From Nautilus pompilius (lineage: Eukaryota > Mollusca > Cephalopoda > Nautilida > Nautilidae): a stretch of DNA of 64,000 nt. Under the pieces are notes generated by a model, which had not been told where the DNA came from, searched no databases, and saw only the letters and a list, made by a program, of their open reading frames with translations. The stretch lies in contig JACATO010000095.1 of NCBI GenBank assembly GCA_018389105.1, positions 1,733,501 to 1,797,500 on the forward strand, written 5' to 3'. This document shows positions 1 to 12,309 of the stretch, in pieces (the first letter of the stretch is position 1; each line of letters starts with the position of its first letter). Both the position numbers and the translations under genes were made by a program.

Positions 1-124
1 TGTGCATAGTACTTCAGTCAGCTCCTTAGTTCAGAGTACACCTAGTATGGAGGTCACAAGATCTATCTACTTATAATTTGGATATGAAACCTGAATATCA
101 CAAAAGATGCTCAGTAAATGAGGT

Positions 125-194
125 GAAAGCCTTGGTGGCCTAGCAGACAGGGCATTTGATTAGCTACCAGCAGTTCAAGGGTTCATATCCAGTG
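125..194 (+). repeat. tRNA-derived SINE head
   Basis: A pol III A-box-like TGGCCTAGCAG (136-146) and a B-box-like GGTTCATATCC (180-190) are spaced about 34 bases apart, as in tRNA genes and SINE heads. No cloverleaf with a proper acceptor stem is seen, so it is not a tRNA gene. The 3' body and target duplication are not clear, so the copy may be truncated. It does not look like the same family as the SINE at 8270. Confidence 0.45.
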
Positions 195-3100
195 TATGCC
201 AAAAATCAGGGGAATAAAATGTTTCTTTAGGATTTCTAATGAACATTAGGACCTTTATCATCAACACAGTTGATGTTAACAAAAGTAACCTTTGTGTAAC
301 CAAACTCTCTTGAAGATGGTGGCCAGAAAAGTTAAATGAAATGTCAAAAAGTTTACAACAACAGATTTGTAATGCAATCTTGAAGATACAATATGTCATG
401 TGCATTAACTGTACTGGTCTTAAATTATTATTGTTGTTTTTCCTTAAACTTGTCATTTAGGCTTCTTTTTAAATGTCAGAAATTTCTTATGGGCAGGCAA
501 AGAAAATTAAAGTTGCTTTCTGTTGATAATTTAGGAAACAGACTTCCTTAACAAACTGAACATTTCTTTCCTTATTGTAAATATTAGCAGTTGCTGAATC
601 CAGTATTTCCCATCATGGAAGTCTTTTATTCAATTTTTACTACTGTTAATCAGTATGTCAACTTTCTATAGCATTTTATTATGGGAATGTTTTCTTATTT
701 ATTACTGGCTAGGAAGTTTTTTTTTAGATTTCACATGGCCCAGCTCTAATTACTGATGTAATGTATAAAAGTGATCAGCTGTAATATTTTTTATTGTACA
801 TAAGTTTGTAGTCATTAACTTAAAGCATTACACTAACCTTAACAGCATGTCTCTGTATAGTTTTGTTAAAAGTATATATTTAAATGCAACAACCACTTTT
901 TAATTTGTTGTTTTTTATATAGCTAAATATTATCATTCAGCATATGTAAGTAAAAGAAGCATGTTACTCAGCTCTATAACTCTGTTCAGCACTGATAGGT
1001 TTTGCCATAGCCTCATTCTATTGATTCCTGACTACAAAATAAATGTTAAACGACACGATGGGTCACAATTAATTGTTCACAGATTTCTTTCCTGACGGAC
1101 ATGCTTGCTACAAAATAAAAAATGTGCTTACTCTTGCAGTGTAATATATTTTGATTTCTATTTCCGGCTGTTATTTGGAGCTACATAATCTTAGAATAAT
1201 GGCTCTAGGTAAATCAATCATCTGTTGATACAATGCTGATTTACAGGACAGAGCAGTAATCGAAAGTGTAAATTATATTAATTTTATACTGAATGTAGAA
1301 AGAGAGGACTTTTAAAGATAATGTCCAACCACTGTGTTCTTTTCACGCATGTCACTGAAGCACAATATTTCCATTAAGAGCATTTTTGTCAAGTGAGTCA
1401 AGTCTAACACAAGCAGAGTGCATAGGAGCTCATTTGAGCTGAGTACATAAATCAAAGTGTAGGTAGTGACTCAGTTAAAAAAAAATTCTTTCCTTATGCT
1501 AATGGACTACTACTTTGTAATTTCATTTGTTCTTTTTTTGAAAATTTTTCAGCAGGATTTTTATTGAATATTTGAGATTTATGTTTAAGCAAAACAAGTG
1601 ATTAAATGAAGTTTTGTAGTGAAAACACGAAATTTGTTCAATTGTTTTTCAGTTTCTCTTTTAAAATCTGCAGTTTTTCAATTGTTGTTTTTCAAGGAGT
1701 ATTAGCATTATAATATACAAAGATCTGCTTTTGTTTTCATGACTACTTGATTTATTGATTGGTTATGGAAAATTATGTGCTGCCACTGCTATCTGGTGAT
1801 TATATCCACCATGACCAAGGGAGAAGCTGCAAGAAATGAAATGTTAACTTACCAAACATTACTCAAATGCTAAAGTGGAACTCTTTTATGAATATGAATT
1901 CAGAAATTGTTGATAATTTGATGGAAATACACCAGTCGGTGAGGCAGAGTGGGAAAGAGAGCGTGTGTGTGGTGGTTATTTGTTTATGGCTTTCTCTGCA
2001 ATGAATTTAATTCATTTCAACATATATTCTGTGTCTTCATTGCATTCAACAGCTGATATTTTGGAAATTTAATCAGCAATCTGATATATAGAAACAGTTG
2101 GTAAGTGAAAGATATCATTATGCTACTACATGATACATAACATATATTATATAATATATATATGGATTTGTGTGAACTTTCACTAAAAAGATTAAGTGAA
2201 ATTTAATTTCTGTATTAATATTAGGTAGGGGATTATAGAATGATTCAATCTCTTGTTGAATGTGGTGTCTGAAGATATTGACCTACATAAATAGACCACC
2301 TAATTAAAATAATGTTGTTAGCTTTTTTTTTGACTTATGGGTTCATAGATTACATAACTTTCCTGTATTGAATGATTTAAACTTACTTTTAATTAAATTT
2401 CCAAGTGTTGATTTTTTCATGACTGTTATACGATGCCTTCCTACTTATTCTATTTTATAATGTTAGAATGCCTTGTAGTAACCTAAACAAAACATTGCAC
2501 TCTTAAGGCACCATGTAGATGGAGAATCCTGAAATCAGTGGAAATTTAAAAAAAAAAATACTTAGACCAGAATAAATTGTTAACTACTGAACATCTATAA
2601 ACCTCATCCGTGAAGAAAAATATTTCTCTTTTTCATTTTCTGTATTTTGGGATATTGACTTAAAAAGGAAGCCATTAGTAACCCAGATTGTGTTTTTTTT
2701 ATTTATCCAAATTTAGACTCATATTCCAGCAAGTAGTTATTATTAAATAAGTCTGATTTGCCTTGATATTTTGATGTTAATCTGTGCTAGGTCTTTTTTG
2801 CACACAGATTTCATTCATTTGTGTTTTTCTTTTTCTTATTTGAACTTAGCACTGCATGCAAGGGTGGAATATCATTTTACGGTGATTACAAAGTTTAAAG
2901 GAGACTGAAGTAGTGCAAATAACAATCCAGATTTATTTTTTAACTGAAGGATATCTGGAAATAATTTAATAAAATCTGTCTGTCTGTCTGCATTTGTGGA
3001 TTAAGCTGGCTTTACCAGCTTGTTAGTGAGCTCTGTCCCCTTTCAAATCTCCAACGATTCTGTCATCAAAACTATATCAAAGAAAAATAGCATCTTCCCA

Positions 3101-3292
3101 AATCCACTCTGTCTATCATAGTGTGACCAAGATGATAGGTTGGTGCAAATGGATGATGCTATTACAGCAGTTTCCACCATTCACCAGTCTGAGTAACCAC
3201 TTTTTATAGTTTTTTATCATTAGACTTATGATTGATATTGTATCAAAATGCCTGAGATGACAGATAAATATATATTTGTAAATTAGTTTCTT

Positions 3293-3321
3293 CACACACA
3301 CACACACACGCATGCACACAC
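3293..3321. repeat. (CA)n microsatellite
   Basis: A pure CA run of about eight units continues into an interrupted CA tail with GCATG. Confidence 0.9.
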
Positions 3322-3445
3322 TGTAAAATTGCTTATTTCGTGTATTTTTACATTTGCTAAATTCATGCATTTGGAACTCAGTTTGAAAAATATAGCTGCC
3401 CAATTTCTATTCAAATTATTACATACTGCAAGGTCATCATGCAAT

Positions 3446-3462
3446 AGAGAGAGAGAGAGAGA
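3446..3462. repeat. (AG)n microsatellite
   Basis: A short, pure AG run of about eight units. Confidence 0.85.
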
Positions 3463-5192
3463 TCCTAACCAAGAAGGCAGACGTGAAAATCATGAATTAA
3501 TATCTTTATGCCTTTTGTGCTTTATTTTATGCTGCTGAATAAAACTAATTCATGTTTCTTTGTACTTGCTAGCTGCATGAAACATGCAAAATTCTGCTTA
3601 TTTCTTTCATTTGGCAGACTGGTGACTTAATCTAGCAAAAAATTGATAGATGTGTGAAGTGAGTAAATCTGTCGGTTTAGCATAACGCGTGTGTGCATGT
3701 TTGTGCTCTGCCTCTCTAATTTTACTAGAGCAGTTCTTGTTAGTTTTTTTTTTTAAAATTCAATTTCTATGATATACAACTTATAACAAAAAAGGTGAGG
3801 AAAGAAAAATCATATAATATGCTTACTTTATATTTGTAGAGAAGAAAAAAAAACTTTCAGGGTAGCATTATATGATAATTTTGTGCAAAAATTATATTCT
3901 AAACAGGAATTTTAAAAACAGTTGCAAGTTTTGCAACTTTCCAGTGAATCCTTCTCACCATTCTTCCCACTTTAGTATTCTCATGTCTTTCTCCTGTTTT
4001 TTCAGGCTGATAAAAATTACAGCAGGAAAATTTTTTCCTTCTCTTTCATAATTTTACTACTTACCAGGGTAAACATCACAAGGCCAAAAAATTTGAGAAA
4101 AGAATTGCATGGATCTGTTTACCTTATATATATGTCATTAATGGGAAATGTAAATAGTAAAATTGTTTAATACTCTGAACATTTTCTGTTGTTGCTGATT
4201 TTCATCATGTATTTCTATAGTCTAAATAAATTTTTAAAAAGTGGAAGTTGAGAAAACAGTGTTTTGAGAGGGTGTAGTATTTTTGCAAGGTAGCATATTG
4301 GAATGGCACCAGCCAGAAGATTGTTTGGTACCAGTTTGTTGAGAATATTATTCTTTAACAATATACCACAAGCAGCCTGAAGAAGAGGTAGGGGAATTAA
4401 ATTGTGGAAATTAATTCATGTTCAGCTGTTGAAGACCAATGAGGAAATAACCATTCTCTTTTGAACATTCTTTATATTAATTTCTGCATCATACTCGAGA
4501 TAGTCCCCGTGGCTACGTATGTCTCAGTGGAGGCAAGAAATGTGATATTAACAAAATGAAGCGCATGCAGTGATTTTTGCCTGGGGTAGCTGGCAGTACA
4601 AGTGCTTTTTTGTCATCATCATTTTATTCTTTGTTAAGCATCATTAAGACAGTAGATATGTGTAATTGACTTGAAGTTAACTAACCAGAACAAACCAAAC
4701 CAGGCCAGGCCACAATTGAGATTTTTTTTCTTCTTTTTTAGCTCATTGAGTTGTACACCGATGACTGATACACCTTGAATTTTATTGTTCTTTATCCTGA
4801 ATTAAAAAGATTCCCCCCTTTTTAAGTTCTTTTTCTGGTTTGCCCCCATTATTAAAACTCATTGTTTTCTGGAAAACTTATTTTTTTAGTTACAAGATGG
4901 CCAGCAAAGTATAGAAACACTATAAAACTGGGAATATGACATTATTTTGACTTTTAGGCTGCTGGTGGTGTTTTCTTTTTCTTTTGTCATTGATGTTAAA
5001 AAGAAAACACATTAGGTAAGCAACGCATTCATATAATCAGTGACAATAGTTGTTGACCAACCAGTGAGGGAATATATATATAGTAGCTACACTACATTAC
5101 AAGGCATGGTCATTTCAAAATAGCCTGTATATTTATTTCGTGATATTGATGCTTTTATCCTTTTCTTTCTTTCTTTTTTACATATGCATGTA

Positions 5193-5212
5193 CAGTAAAA
5201 CGTCCATTTACG
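5193..5212 (+). repeat. Left terminal inverted repeat of Tigger element
   Basis: It starts CAGTAAAACG directly after TA. It matches the inverted right end over 20 bases with one single-base indel. Confidence 0.92.
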
Positions 5213-5393
5213 TACCCCTTGGTACCAAGGGGTGTTCGCAAATTGAAAATTTCGTAAACTAGATCATGCATATATTTTGTGTACTTTTTATGTTGTTAGT
5301 GTTTAAGTATCTTGTTTGAAGCAGACGGTTGAGTCGTAGACTGTTGATATGTATCGTAACAATAAAAAACTCAATACAGTAAATGAAATATTT

Positions 5394-5399
5394 TTTATT
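5394..5399 (-). other. Polyadenylation signal AATAAA of Tigger gene
   Basis: AATAAA lies on the minus strand about 96 bases after the transposase stop and inside the element, a usual distance for a metazoan poly(A) signal. Confidence 0.5.
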
Positions 5400-5494
5400 T
5401 GTTCAGTAAAGTAAACATTCAATGTTAATATACATAAACTAGTTTAGTTTGTAAAAACAGAATTGCTGAATGAAAAAAGAAGAAATCTAAATAA

Positions 5495-5752
5495 TCAAAT
5501 ATCGTTATCGATTTCCGTGGTTTCTGGTTCTGGGTTATGAAAAAATGATGTAATTTTCCCCTGTTTAAGTTGAGATATTTGCATGCGTACAGCTTCGTCC
5601 CTCCATTGCCGTTGTAAGTTGATATAATGGGGGTCCATGCCTCTCTGCGTCATCCATTTCATCATAACTTCTGCTGCTCGGAATGCCTCTTGTGGTTTCA
5701 CATCATCGTTATCATCATCGTCGTCATCGTCGTCGTCGTCATCTTCGCCCAC
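5495..5752 (-). CDS. Last exon of Tigger transposase: acidic tract and PIP-box-like tail
   Basis: The exon follows a good acceptor (TTATCTTTCAG). It continues the frame of the preceding exon, which ends KVDQ, and opens V-G-E followed by a run of about eleven aspartates encoded by GAT/GAC repeats. It then carries a short helical-looking stretch (EAFRAAEVMMKWM) and ends near QGKITSFFHN. The spacing Q-x-x-I-x-x-F-F is the classic PCNA-interacting (PIP) motif. Drosophila pogo transposase is known to carry a PCNA-binding motif, so the position fits the family. Binding to PCNA by this copy is inference. Confidence 0.8.
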   Translation of the reverse strand: MGEDDDDDDDDDDDNDDVKPQEAFRAAEVMMKWMTQRGMDPHYINLQRQWRDEAVRMQISQLKQGKITSFFHNPEPETTEIDNDI

Positions 5753-7269
5753 CTGAAAGATAAGAGTGTGTAATTAACTGATTTTATCACAATTATTTTA
5801 CTAATTCTGTTTCAAATATGTAAATATTGTACGTACATGATTGAATGATATTAAATAAACTCACCTGGTCAACTTTGTTTGCCTCTGTTACAATCTCCTC
5901 ATCTGTCAGCCACTGGTGGCCAGGGTCGCCGGCATCCCCGTTAATCCAAGTATCAGGGTCTGCCCATCCCTCCTCAGGTTCGTATCCCAGCTCTCCGAAC
6001 ATTATATTAAAAATGTTCCTGTCTTCCACCTCTTCAGTATCAACCTGTTCTTGCTCATGCATGGCTTGTTCTTCGTCATCAAATATGTTGCCCAACACTT
6101 TCCTCCAAGATCTTGACAAATTTTCTTCAGTCGCATTTGCCCATGCAACGGCGATCAAATACACAGTCTTTTATGGTCACGGACTTCACTCTGTCTGGGA
6201 TCGGAGTATCGTCTGGGGCGCCCAAGATATGTCTCAAAAGATGCTTCTTGTACCGCCTCTTGAGAGGTTCCAACACACCTTGATCCATCGGCTGGATTAC
6301 GGAAGTAGTATTGGCAGGCAAAAAAACAACACGTATGGCTCCGTCCTCCGTTATCAATTCATCTTCAGATGGATGAGCAGGGGCATTGTCTAACAGTAAG
6401 ATGATCTTACATGGCACATTGTTTTCACGACAGTACTTTCTTACAATGGGGACAAAATAATCAAAAAACCATTTCTTGAAAATATAGGCATCCATCCATG
6501 CATTCACCTGCGAAAAATAGTGCACTGGTAGGTCATTGAGGTTGTCATTTTTAAAGCAACGAGATCTCTTTGGCTTATGTACGAAAGTCATTGGGATCTT
6601 GCATTTGCCACTGGCGTTAGCACAGTCCATCAACGTAAAGCGATCCTTAGATGTTTTAAAGTTCTTGGCGGAGTTTTCCCCATGCAGGACAAGTGTTCTG
6701 GATGGCATTAGTTTCCACCATAAACCGATCTCGTCAGCATTGAAAAGTTGGTCACGGGTAAGCCCTTCATCTGTGATTATCTTCCTCAGCTTTTCTTGAA
6801 ATGGCAAAACTGCTGTTAAATCAGCTGAAAGGGATTCACCTTGTAAGTTCATAGCTTTTATACCATGTCGTGTTTTGAAACACTTCAGCCATCCCGTACT
6901 TGCTTGAAATTTCTCATGGGTCTCAGTATACAATTCTTTTGCGTATAATTTTGCCTTTTCCATCAGAATCGGTCCACTTATTGAAGCTCCCTTTGATTGT
7001 TGTTGAACCATCCATTTATAGCATGCTATATCTACCTTTTCATATTTTGGCGTTGATATGTAAGACTTTTTTACATAATTTCCTGGAGCATCTGACGTTT
7101 TAACTTTTTTTTGTATTACATCCCGCTTATTCCAGATTGTAGAAACCGTTGATTTTGGCAGACCAAACTGAAGGGCTACTGCAGCAAGAGATTTCGTTTT
7201 CCTTTCCTCAATCACTTTAAGTTTTAGGTCTATACCGATACTAGTTCGCTTTCTAGGAGTTTTCGGCAT
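5495..7269 (-). CDS. Tigger/pogo-family transposase (one frameshift, two exons)
   Basis: This is a cut-and-paste transposase of the DDE superfamily that would bind the element's ends and move it in the nucleus. I chose the ATG at 7267-7269 because MPKTPRK begins the conserved N-terminal domain; the frame is open 25 codons further upstream. Domains in order are a CENP-B/Psq-type helix-turn-helix (about residues 5-50), a second CENP-B-type helix-turn-helix (about 80-140), and a DDE_1 catalytic domain. The acidic triad is visible as FNAD (residue 179), LLLDNAPAH (D294) and QPMDQG (D329), a DD34D spacing. Near 6164 the frame breaks by one base: the first frame reads on to a stop at 6127, while the conserved YLIAVAWANA continuation lies in the next frame down to 5865. 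An intron then joins in phase to a last exon (5752-5495) with an aspartate run and the motif QGKITSFF. The frameshift makes this copy probably inactive unless it is a sequencing error. Confidence 0.9.
5753..5864 (-). other. Predicted 112-nt intron in Tigger transposase gene
   Basis: On the minus strand the exon ends GACCAG, the donor is GTGAGT and the acceptor is TTATCTTTCAG. Removing the intron joins two open frames in phase 0. Reading through instead adds non-conserved residues and a stop. Confidence 0.82.
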
Positions 7270-7606
7270 CGTGACATGGACAGTGAAATTATTTTGCTGA
7301 ATAAGTGAATGAATAGGCGGGTTCATATAAGATTTTACGAACAAAACATCGTGAGTTCGCTATGCACGTTAATTGCAAAACCGTTCACATAAAAACTCGG
7401 AGTATGCAAATGATGTTTACCGATGCGTGACAAGCGTCATGTTTCAAATCGTCGAAGCGCGCGCACAAGCAGCTAGGCTAGCAGTAAACAATCGAGTGAG
7501 TGAATGGGTGTGTAAATCTGATTTATTGACCTTTAATTCATTCGTTGATGATGTCATTGATTTCGTAAGTCATTACGTAAAATTGACTATTCGCAAAATT
7601 GACATT

Positions 7607-7627
7607 CGTAAAATGGACGTTTTACTG
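7607..7627 (-). repeat. Right terminal inverted repeat of Tigger element
   Basis: It ends GGACGTTTTACTG and is followed by the TA duplication. Read inverted, it is the partner of the left end. Confidence 0.92.
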
Positions 7628-7629
7628 TA

Positions 7630-8257
7630 TGTGTTTTGGAAATGTTCATTAAAACCCTCTGGTTGCAGCTTCATGCATTCAGCAGGTTTAACTAAATTAA
7701 TTAGCATTCTAAAAAGTTTTTGAATTTGTTATTAAGTATGAAGAACATTTTCTGCATTTCAAGTAAAGAAAGGAAGTAACAAGTAAAAGACAAAGTAAAT
7801 AATGCTTTAATATAAAAGAAAAAAAATATTATATCATTTTTCTTTTTTATTATTATTTTTATGGAGAAGGCTAGATAAAGTAGGAAATACTTTGTGCAGA
7901 CTGGCAAATCTTTCCTGTATGATTAGTCTGGCTAACTAACTACCAGCTAAGTTGATGTATAGCAATACCAGCTATTTAAGAAATGAGCAAACATGTAGAC
8001 GAAATGGTACATTGTGTTTACTTCTACTTAGCTTCATTGAATGTTGAACAAATGCTGACTATGAATAAAATGCCAGTGATGCATAGCAGATCAACTGCTT
8101 GCTATTCATTAGCAGGTTATATAGTGGTAAAATGGAAAACTAGAAAGTGATGCTTGATGTTGTCTATACAATGTGTTATTTAAAAGGTGATGCTGAATTT
8201 TTCATCAATGGCTCTTGTTAGAATTCACAAGAATAATTGCCTTTCTTTGGTTTTCAT
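7630..8257. other. Non-coding gap between Tigger element and SINE
   Basis: A+T-rich sequence with A and T runs. I see no gene or repeat boundary in it. Confidence 0.6.
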
Positions 8258-8269
8258 AAATACATCTAA

Positions 8270-8533
8270 ATGACATTGTGATGCAGTGGGTAGAGAGTTC
8301 ACTCATCAATCCTTATGTTGCGAGTTCGAACCCAATGGAGTTGGAGTTACATGCTGCTGATGATGGCCAAAAGCCTGAAACAGCTGTACAGCCCTCCTGT
8401 GGACACTGATATTCACCTTGACTCTCGACCTGGAGAGGGATGGGCTCTGCCAGGTTGTAAAATGCCCTAGACATACACCTTGAGGTGCCACAATGACCTA
8501 TATGAGTTATGGGACAAGTGAAGTGAAGTGAAG
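8270..8533 (+). repeat. tRNA-derived SINE with (GTGAA)n tail and target duplication
   Basis: The insertion is flanked by AAATACATCTAA (8258-8269) and AAATATATCTAA (8534-8545), a 12-bp duplication with one mismatch. The head has an A box (TGATGCAGTGGG, 8279-8290) and a near-perfect B box (AGTTCGAACCC, 8323-8333). A body of about 180 bp follows. The 3' end is a short AGTGA/GTGAA tandem rather than poly(A), as in SINEs that use a partner LINE with a simple-repeat tail. The weakly diverged duplication and intact boxes suggest a moderately young copy. Short open frames across it are not genes. Confidence 0.85.
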
Positions 8534-8545
8534 AAATATATCTAA

Positions 8546-11500
8546 GTTGTATGTGGTAAATTCATTCCAACGTGTCTGCCAAAGTTTGAATTGTTCTGGG
8601 ATTATCCATAAACTTTTATGTGGAACAAAACAGTATTTTCTGTGCATAATGGAGCCAACATACCTGTTATGTTTTTTTTCATTATTGGCTCTTAGAATGC
8701 AAAACTAAGCATTGCAGATTGTCTCTTAACATTGTTAATGGATGCTGTTTCCAATTTTTATTTCTCTATTTGTACAATTAATTTTATCTCAGGCCATATT
8801 AGTTTGTCTTTTATCAGTTGTAGCAGTTAAAAATTAGTCCACATGAGATAAAGATGTAATGCAGTAGTATCCTATAGGCCTTTGTTCTTACACTTTGGAT
8901 AAATATGAAAAATAATACCATAGTTGCATCTAGTTCAAAACTACTTAGAACTAATTATTTTTTTAATGTAAACTTGGTGTATATAATTTTTTACTTTTTT
9001 TTTAATCCTTGAAGATTTCTGATCATGAGGCCTGTATTTTTTCAACTTGAGCATTTGTTTTATTCATGATATTAATGGAAACAATAGGTGTACTACACAC
9101 TTTTCAAGTTAATTGAGGCACATGTAGATTAATCCATTGTAGTAAATCTGTTTATGAGGATAAACATTTAAATCAAATGTTAATTTTTGTGTAAGTTTAT
9201 ATTTGGAAAACATTGATTTACTAAGTATCTGTTTGATTCTGAAGCTATTATTTTGTTTTTCATATTTTCTATAGTTGGAAAAAAAGAAATCATCTGAATT
9301 TTTATGCCAACAACCTGAATTTGGATTTTAGAAAAGTTTGTTAAAAATCCTTTTTTTCTTGGCATCTGCACAATCTTGAAGAATTTTTAGGCTTTGATAA
9401 AATCTTTCGAAATTAATTTAAAATAATTTCCATTTTAAAATATTAACAAAACATTCAGAGCTAGTTCATGTAGATTAGTATTTATTTATATTAATTTAAG
9501 CTGATATTCTATTTAAAAAGATTTGTTGATTATGAATCTGAATGGTTTATTTTGACTGTGGAGCAATCTTGTGGTTGCTGCAGATGCTGTTGATGATGTG
9601 ATTATAGTTTGTTTCCATTTCTTGGACTAAATTTTCATTAAGTTAGGGATGTATTATGGAAATAGCATAAGACTCGTATTATAAGCATTGTGTTGCAACA
9701 CAGTCAGTGGAAATAATTTAGTTGTAATTTAAAATGTGATTATTAACTTTAAAAACAAAATTAGAAAATTAAATTTTAGTGTTAATAGAATGCAAAGTGG
9801 TAATTTTTTTTTTTTACAACAAATTTTGTGAAAATTGCACAGAATAATGCAATTCCATCACTTGTAAAGCAAATGGTAAACATATAAGTAAGATAATGGC
9901 AAAGATTTACCTTGGATGTTGACTTTACAGAAACCAGATTTCTTTCATAATCTTCTAGACTAGGTCTTTGTATGGACTTTTGGAGAATTTTGGAACAGAA
10001 TTTAAAAAAAAGATTTTATTATTGAATGTGTTTGCTTAAAAATAATTCTTAACCCCTCACATTTCAAAGTTGTTGTCATAGATTGAGACATACAGTGTTT
10101 TTGTTTAATCTCTTTCTCACGACTTCAACTAAGTAGGATTGAATCTTATTTCTACTGCATTCTTCATGACACTAAGATCATTGATGCCACTGTTTTAATT
10201 TACTAAGCAATTTCATTGGGCACCTTAAAATATATCACTTTCTATACTAGAAAATTCAAATGTTGTTGAAAAACATTATTGATATTTAGCATTTCTAATT
10301 CAACATAGGTTAACTTATTTGTGATAAGAAGTGATATATGGCTATACAGTCTAAACGTTAAAACATGTTTAAATATTACTGTTGCACAGGGTTTTTGAAA
10401 TGTAATACTCTACATGTATGAACTTGTAGCTCTGCTCTATATAACAGACATCTATTAGTCATGAGATATTTCAAAGCAAGCTTACATTTGAGAATAGTTT
10501 GTTTCCAGTAAGCTGGTGCCATGTTAATTATTTTCATATTTAGCATTTTGTATGTTTGTTTCCCCCCACCAAAATACCCAACAAAGATCAATCAACCTAA
10601 TAGCTGAGTTTCTGTACCATATGATCTTCCTGTGAAACATTATTTTAGAGATTTGTTTTCCAAAGCATTAAAAAAGTAAAATCTAGGTTTTGAAGTTACA
10701 CTTCTCATTGTGTAGGATCATGTAAATAGCTATCTGCTTCCATTATGAAACAGTATACATTAGTTCTAAATAAAGATTCACTTTGCTATTAATATGAAGA
10801 AAAAATTTTGTTTAGTTTTTGATATTACATGCTATAAGACTCAAGCATTTGAAACCTAATTTTCAAAAATTTTTATCTTTAAAATTTTTCTATAGTTGGT
10901 ATCTTATTAGGTCTTAATATTTCTGGTTATGAACATTTACATTGTGCAGTAGGTTTGGCTAGGTCATTTTTGTGATCATGAGTTCACAGAGTAGCAAGGA
11001 GGATTTTTTTAAAAGGGAGAAAAAAAAGAGAGCATAATATCTAGATATTCAAGTTTCTAGAAAGAAATAGAAGGGTTCTGAATACATTTGATCTTTTATA
11101 AAGTTTCCAATTATGGTAAGTTATCTATCTGACTGCATCCCAGTGTATTACTTCCATTTCACTTGTTAATATATTGTAAATATTTTTTAGAACTTTCTTG
11201 ACTTGATTTTCAACAATTTTCTATATAGAAGGCAGCACACTGTTTTAATTTGTGCTGCAGGGATAATTGCTTCTTGTTAGTCTAAGGTTTCAATAAATTT
11301 GATGAATCTCCTCTTTGAAATGCACCAATGAAACAGTGCACAAGCTCGCTACATTGTCCTTATGTTGAATGAGAAATTAAAACTGCATTTCTAAGGATTG
11401 ATACCTTTGCCCTTTGTCTTTTGCTACATTGTTTCCTGCTACAACTGAACTTGGCTGAATATAAAAATTGCTTCAGCAATTAGCAGGTCACTGTTGTTGC

Positions 11501-12300
11501 CCTTAGGAAAAGAAAAAACAAAACTGAAAATAAATCAACATAACAACCAACTTTAGAAGAGAAAACTCATGGCTAGAAAGAGAACCAAGTTTTTAGGGAA
11601 GATTGGGAAGAAGAATTTTGTATAACTGGTATTCACTGTTGGTTTGCAAGATGTGCATTGTAAAATGACACTATGAAACTTGGCTTTCAGAATTTCACAA
11701 GAGGTACCCTGCTGGCAACAAAGACAGAACCTTAAAAAAATAAGGAATCTGAAAATGGATTTATAAATGCAAAACACATTTCTGTCTGTTGCTTTGACTT
11801 AGATTCACTAGGTGACCTAAGCATTTTTTCATAGCTGGATTTTAGCACGAAAATGTTAACTGTTAAGTGATGACAAAATTATGAAAGAATATTTTCTGGC
11901 TTTTTTTTTTTTTTTGCTGTTAGGCAGTTATGTGTGGGTTAGGTAGGTACTTTAAAAAGAATTTTAAAATTGTGGAAGAGCTCCTTCCATTGCATGGATT
12001 GCATGGCAAACTTGTGGAGAAAATGTTCTAGTGGAGGGGCAAGAAGTCTATTTACCTTTGAAATTGAATTTTAAAATGTAACTGCTATAATCACTAATGT
12101 TGCTCATTTCATGACTGGTATACATAAAGATTTGGTCAGTTTCATTCAAAAAAGAGAAACCAGATCTATTTCTATCCACTGTTTGATCTATCAGCAAGAT
12201 TTTTACTCAAAACTAGGAAATAGTTTGCAGAAAGTTATGAGCTTAATTAGTTAAAACAGTGAACAAAATATGCAAACATTAGCTATAACATTGATTATTT
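8546..12300. other. A+T-rich non-coding stretch, no gene seen
   Basis: No protein similarity, terminal repeat pair or RNA gene is visible. It holds only homopolymer runs and low-complexity A/T sequence. Confidence 0.6.
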
Positions 12301-12309
12301 TTGTTAAAC

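Larger units (their letters stand above)
195..5190. other. A+T-rich non-coding stretch, no gene seen
   Basis: No reading frame here resembles a known protein. The stretch holds homopolymer A and T runs, a short CTGT repeat near 2976-2990, CA and GA microsatellites, and a perfect hairpin at 3003-3021 (AAGCTGG, five-base loop, CCAGCTT). The part around 4490-4720 is less A+T-biased than its surroundings but shows no coding signature. Confidence 0.6.
5193..7627 (-). mobile_element. Tigger/pogo-type DNA transposon, nearly intact
   Basis: The 2435-bp element is bounded by TA at 5191-5192 and 7628-7629, the target duplication typical of the Tc1/mariner/pogo group. The left end reads CAGTAAAACGTCCATTTACG and the right end, inverted, is the same except for one extra T, so the terminal repeats run about 20 bp. 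Inside is one minus-strand transposase gene covering most of the element, with the 5' untranslated part toward the right end. Clean ends, a single frameshift and otherwise open frames suggest a fairly recent insertion. Confidence 0.93.

Noticed and set aside
125..194. Functional tRNA gene
   Set aside because: Boxes are present but no acceptor stem or anticodon arm can be drawn. The same applies to the heads at 8270, 49960 and 62021.
5845..6393. Plus-strand 182-codon open frame
   Set aside because: It is antisense to the Tigger transposase, which explains its length.
5193..7627. Retroviral or viral origin for the large frames
   Set aside because: The encoded proteins are transposases with TIRs and TA or TAA duplications. 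No reverse transcriptase, protease, capsid or envelope similarity was seen anywhere in the window.
8306..8491. Minus-strand 61-codon open frame
   Set aside because: It lies wholly inside the SINE and has no coding features.
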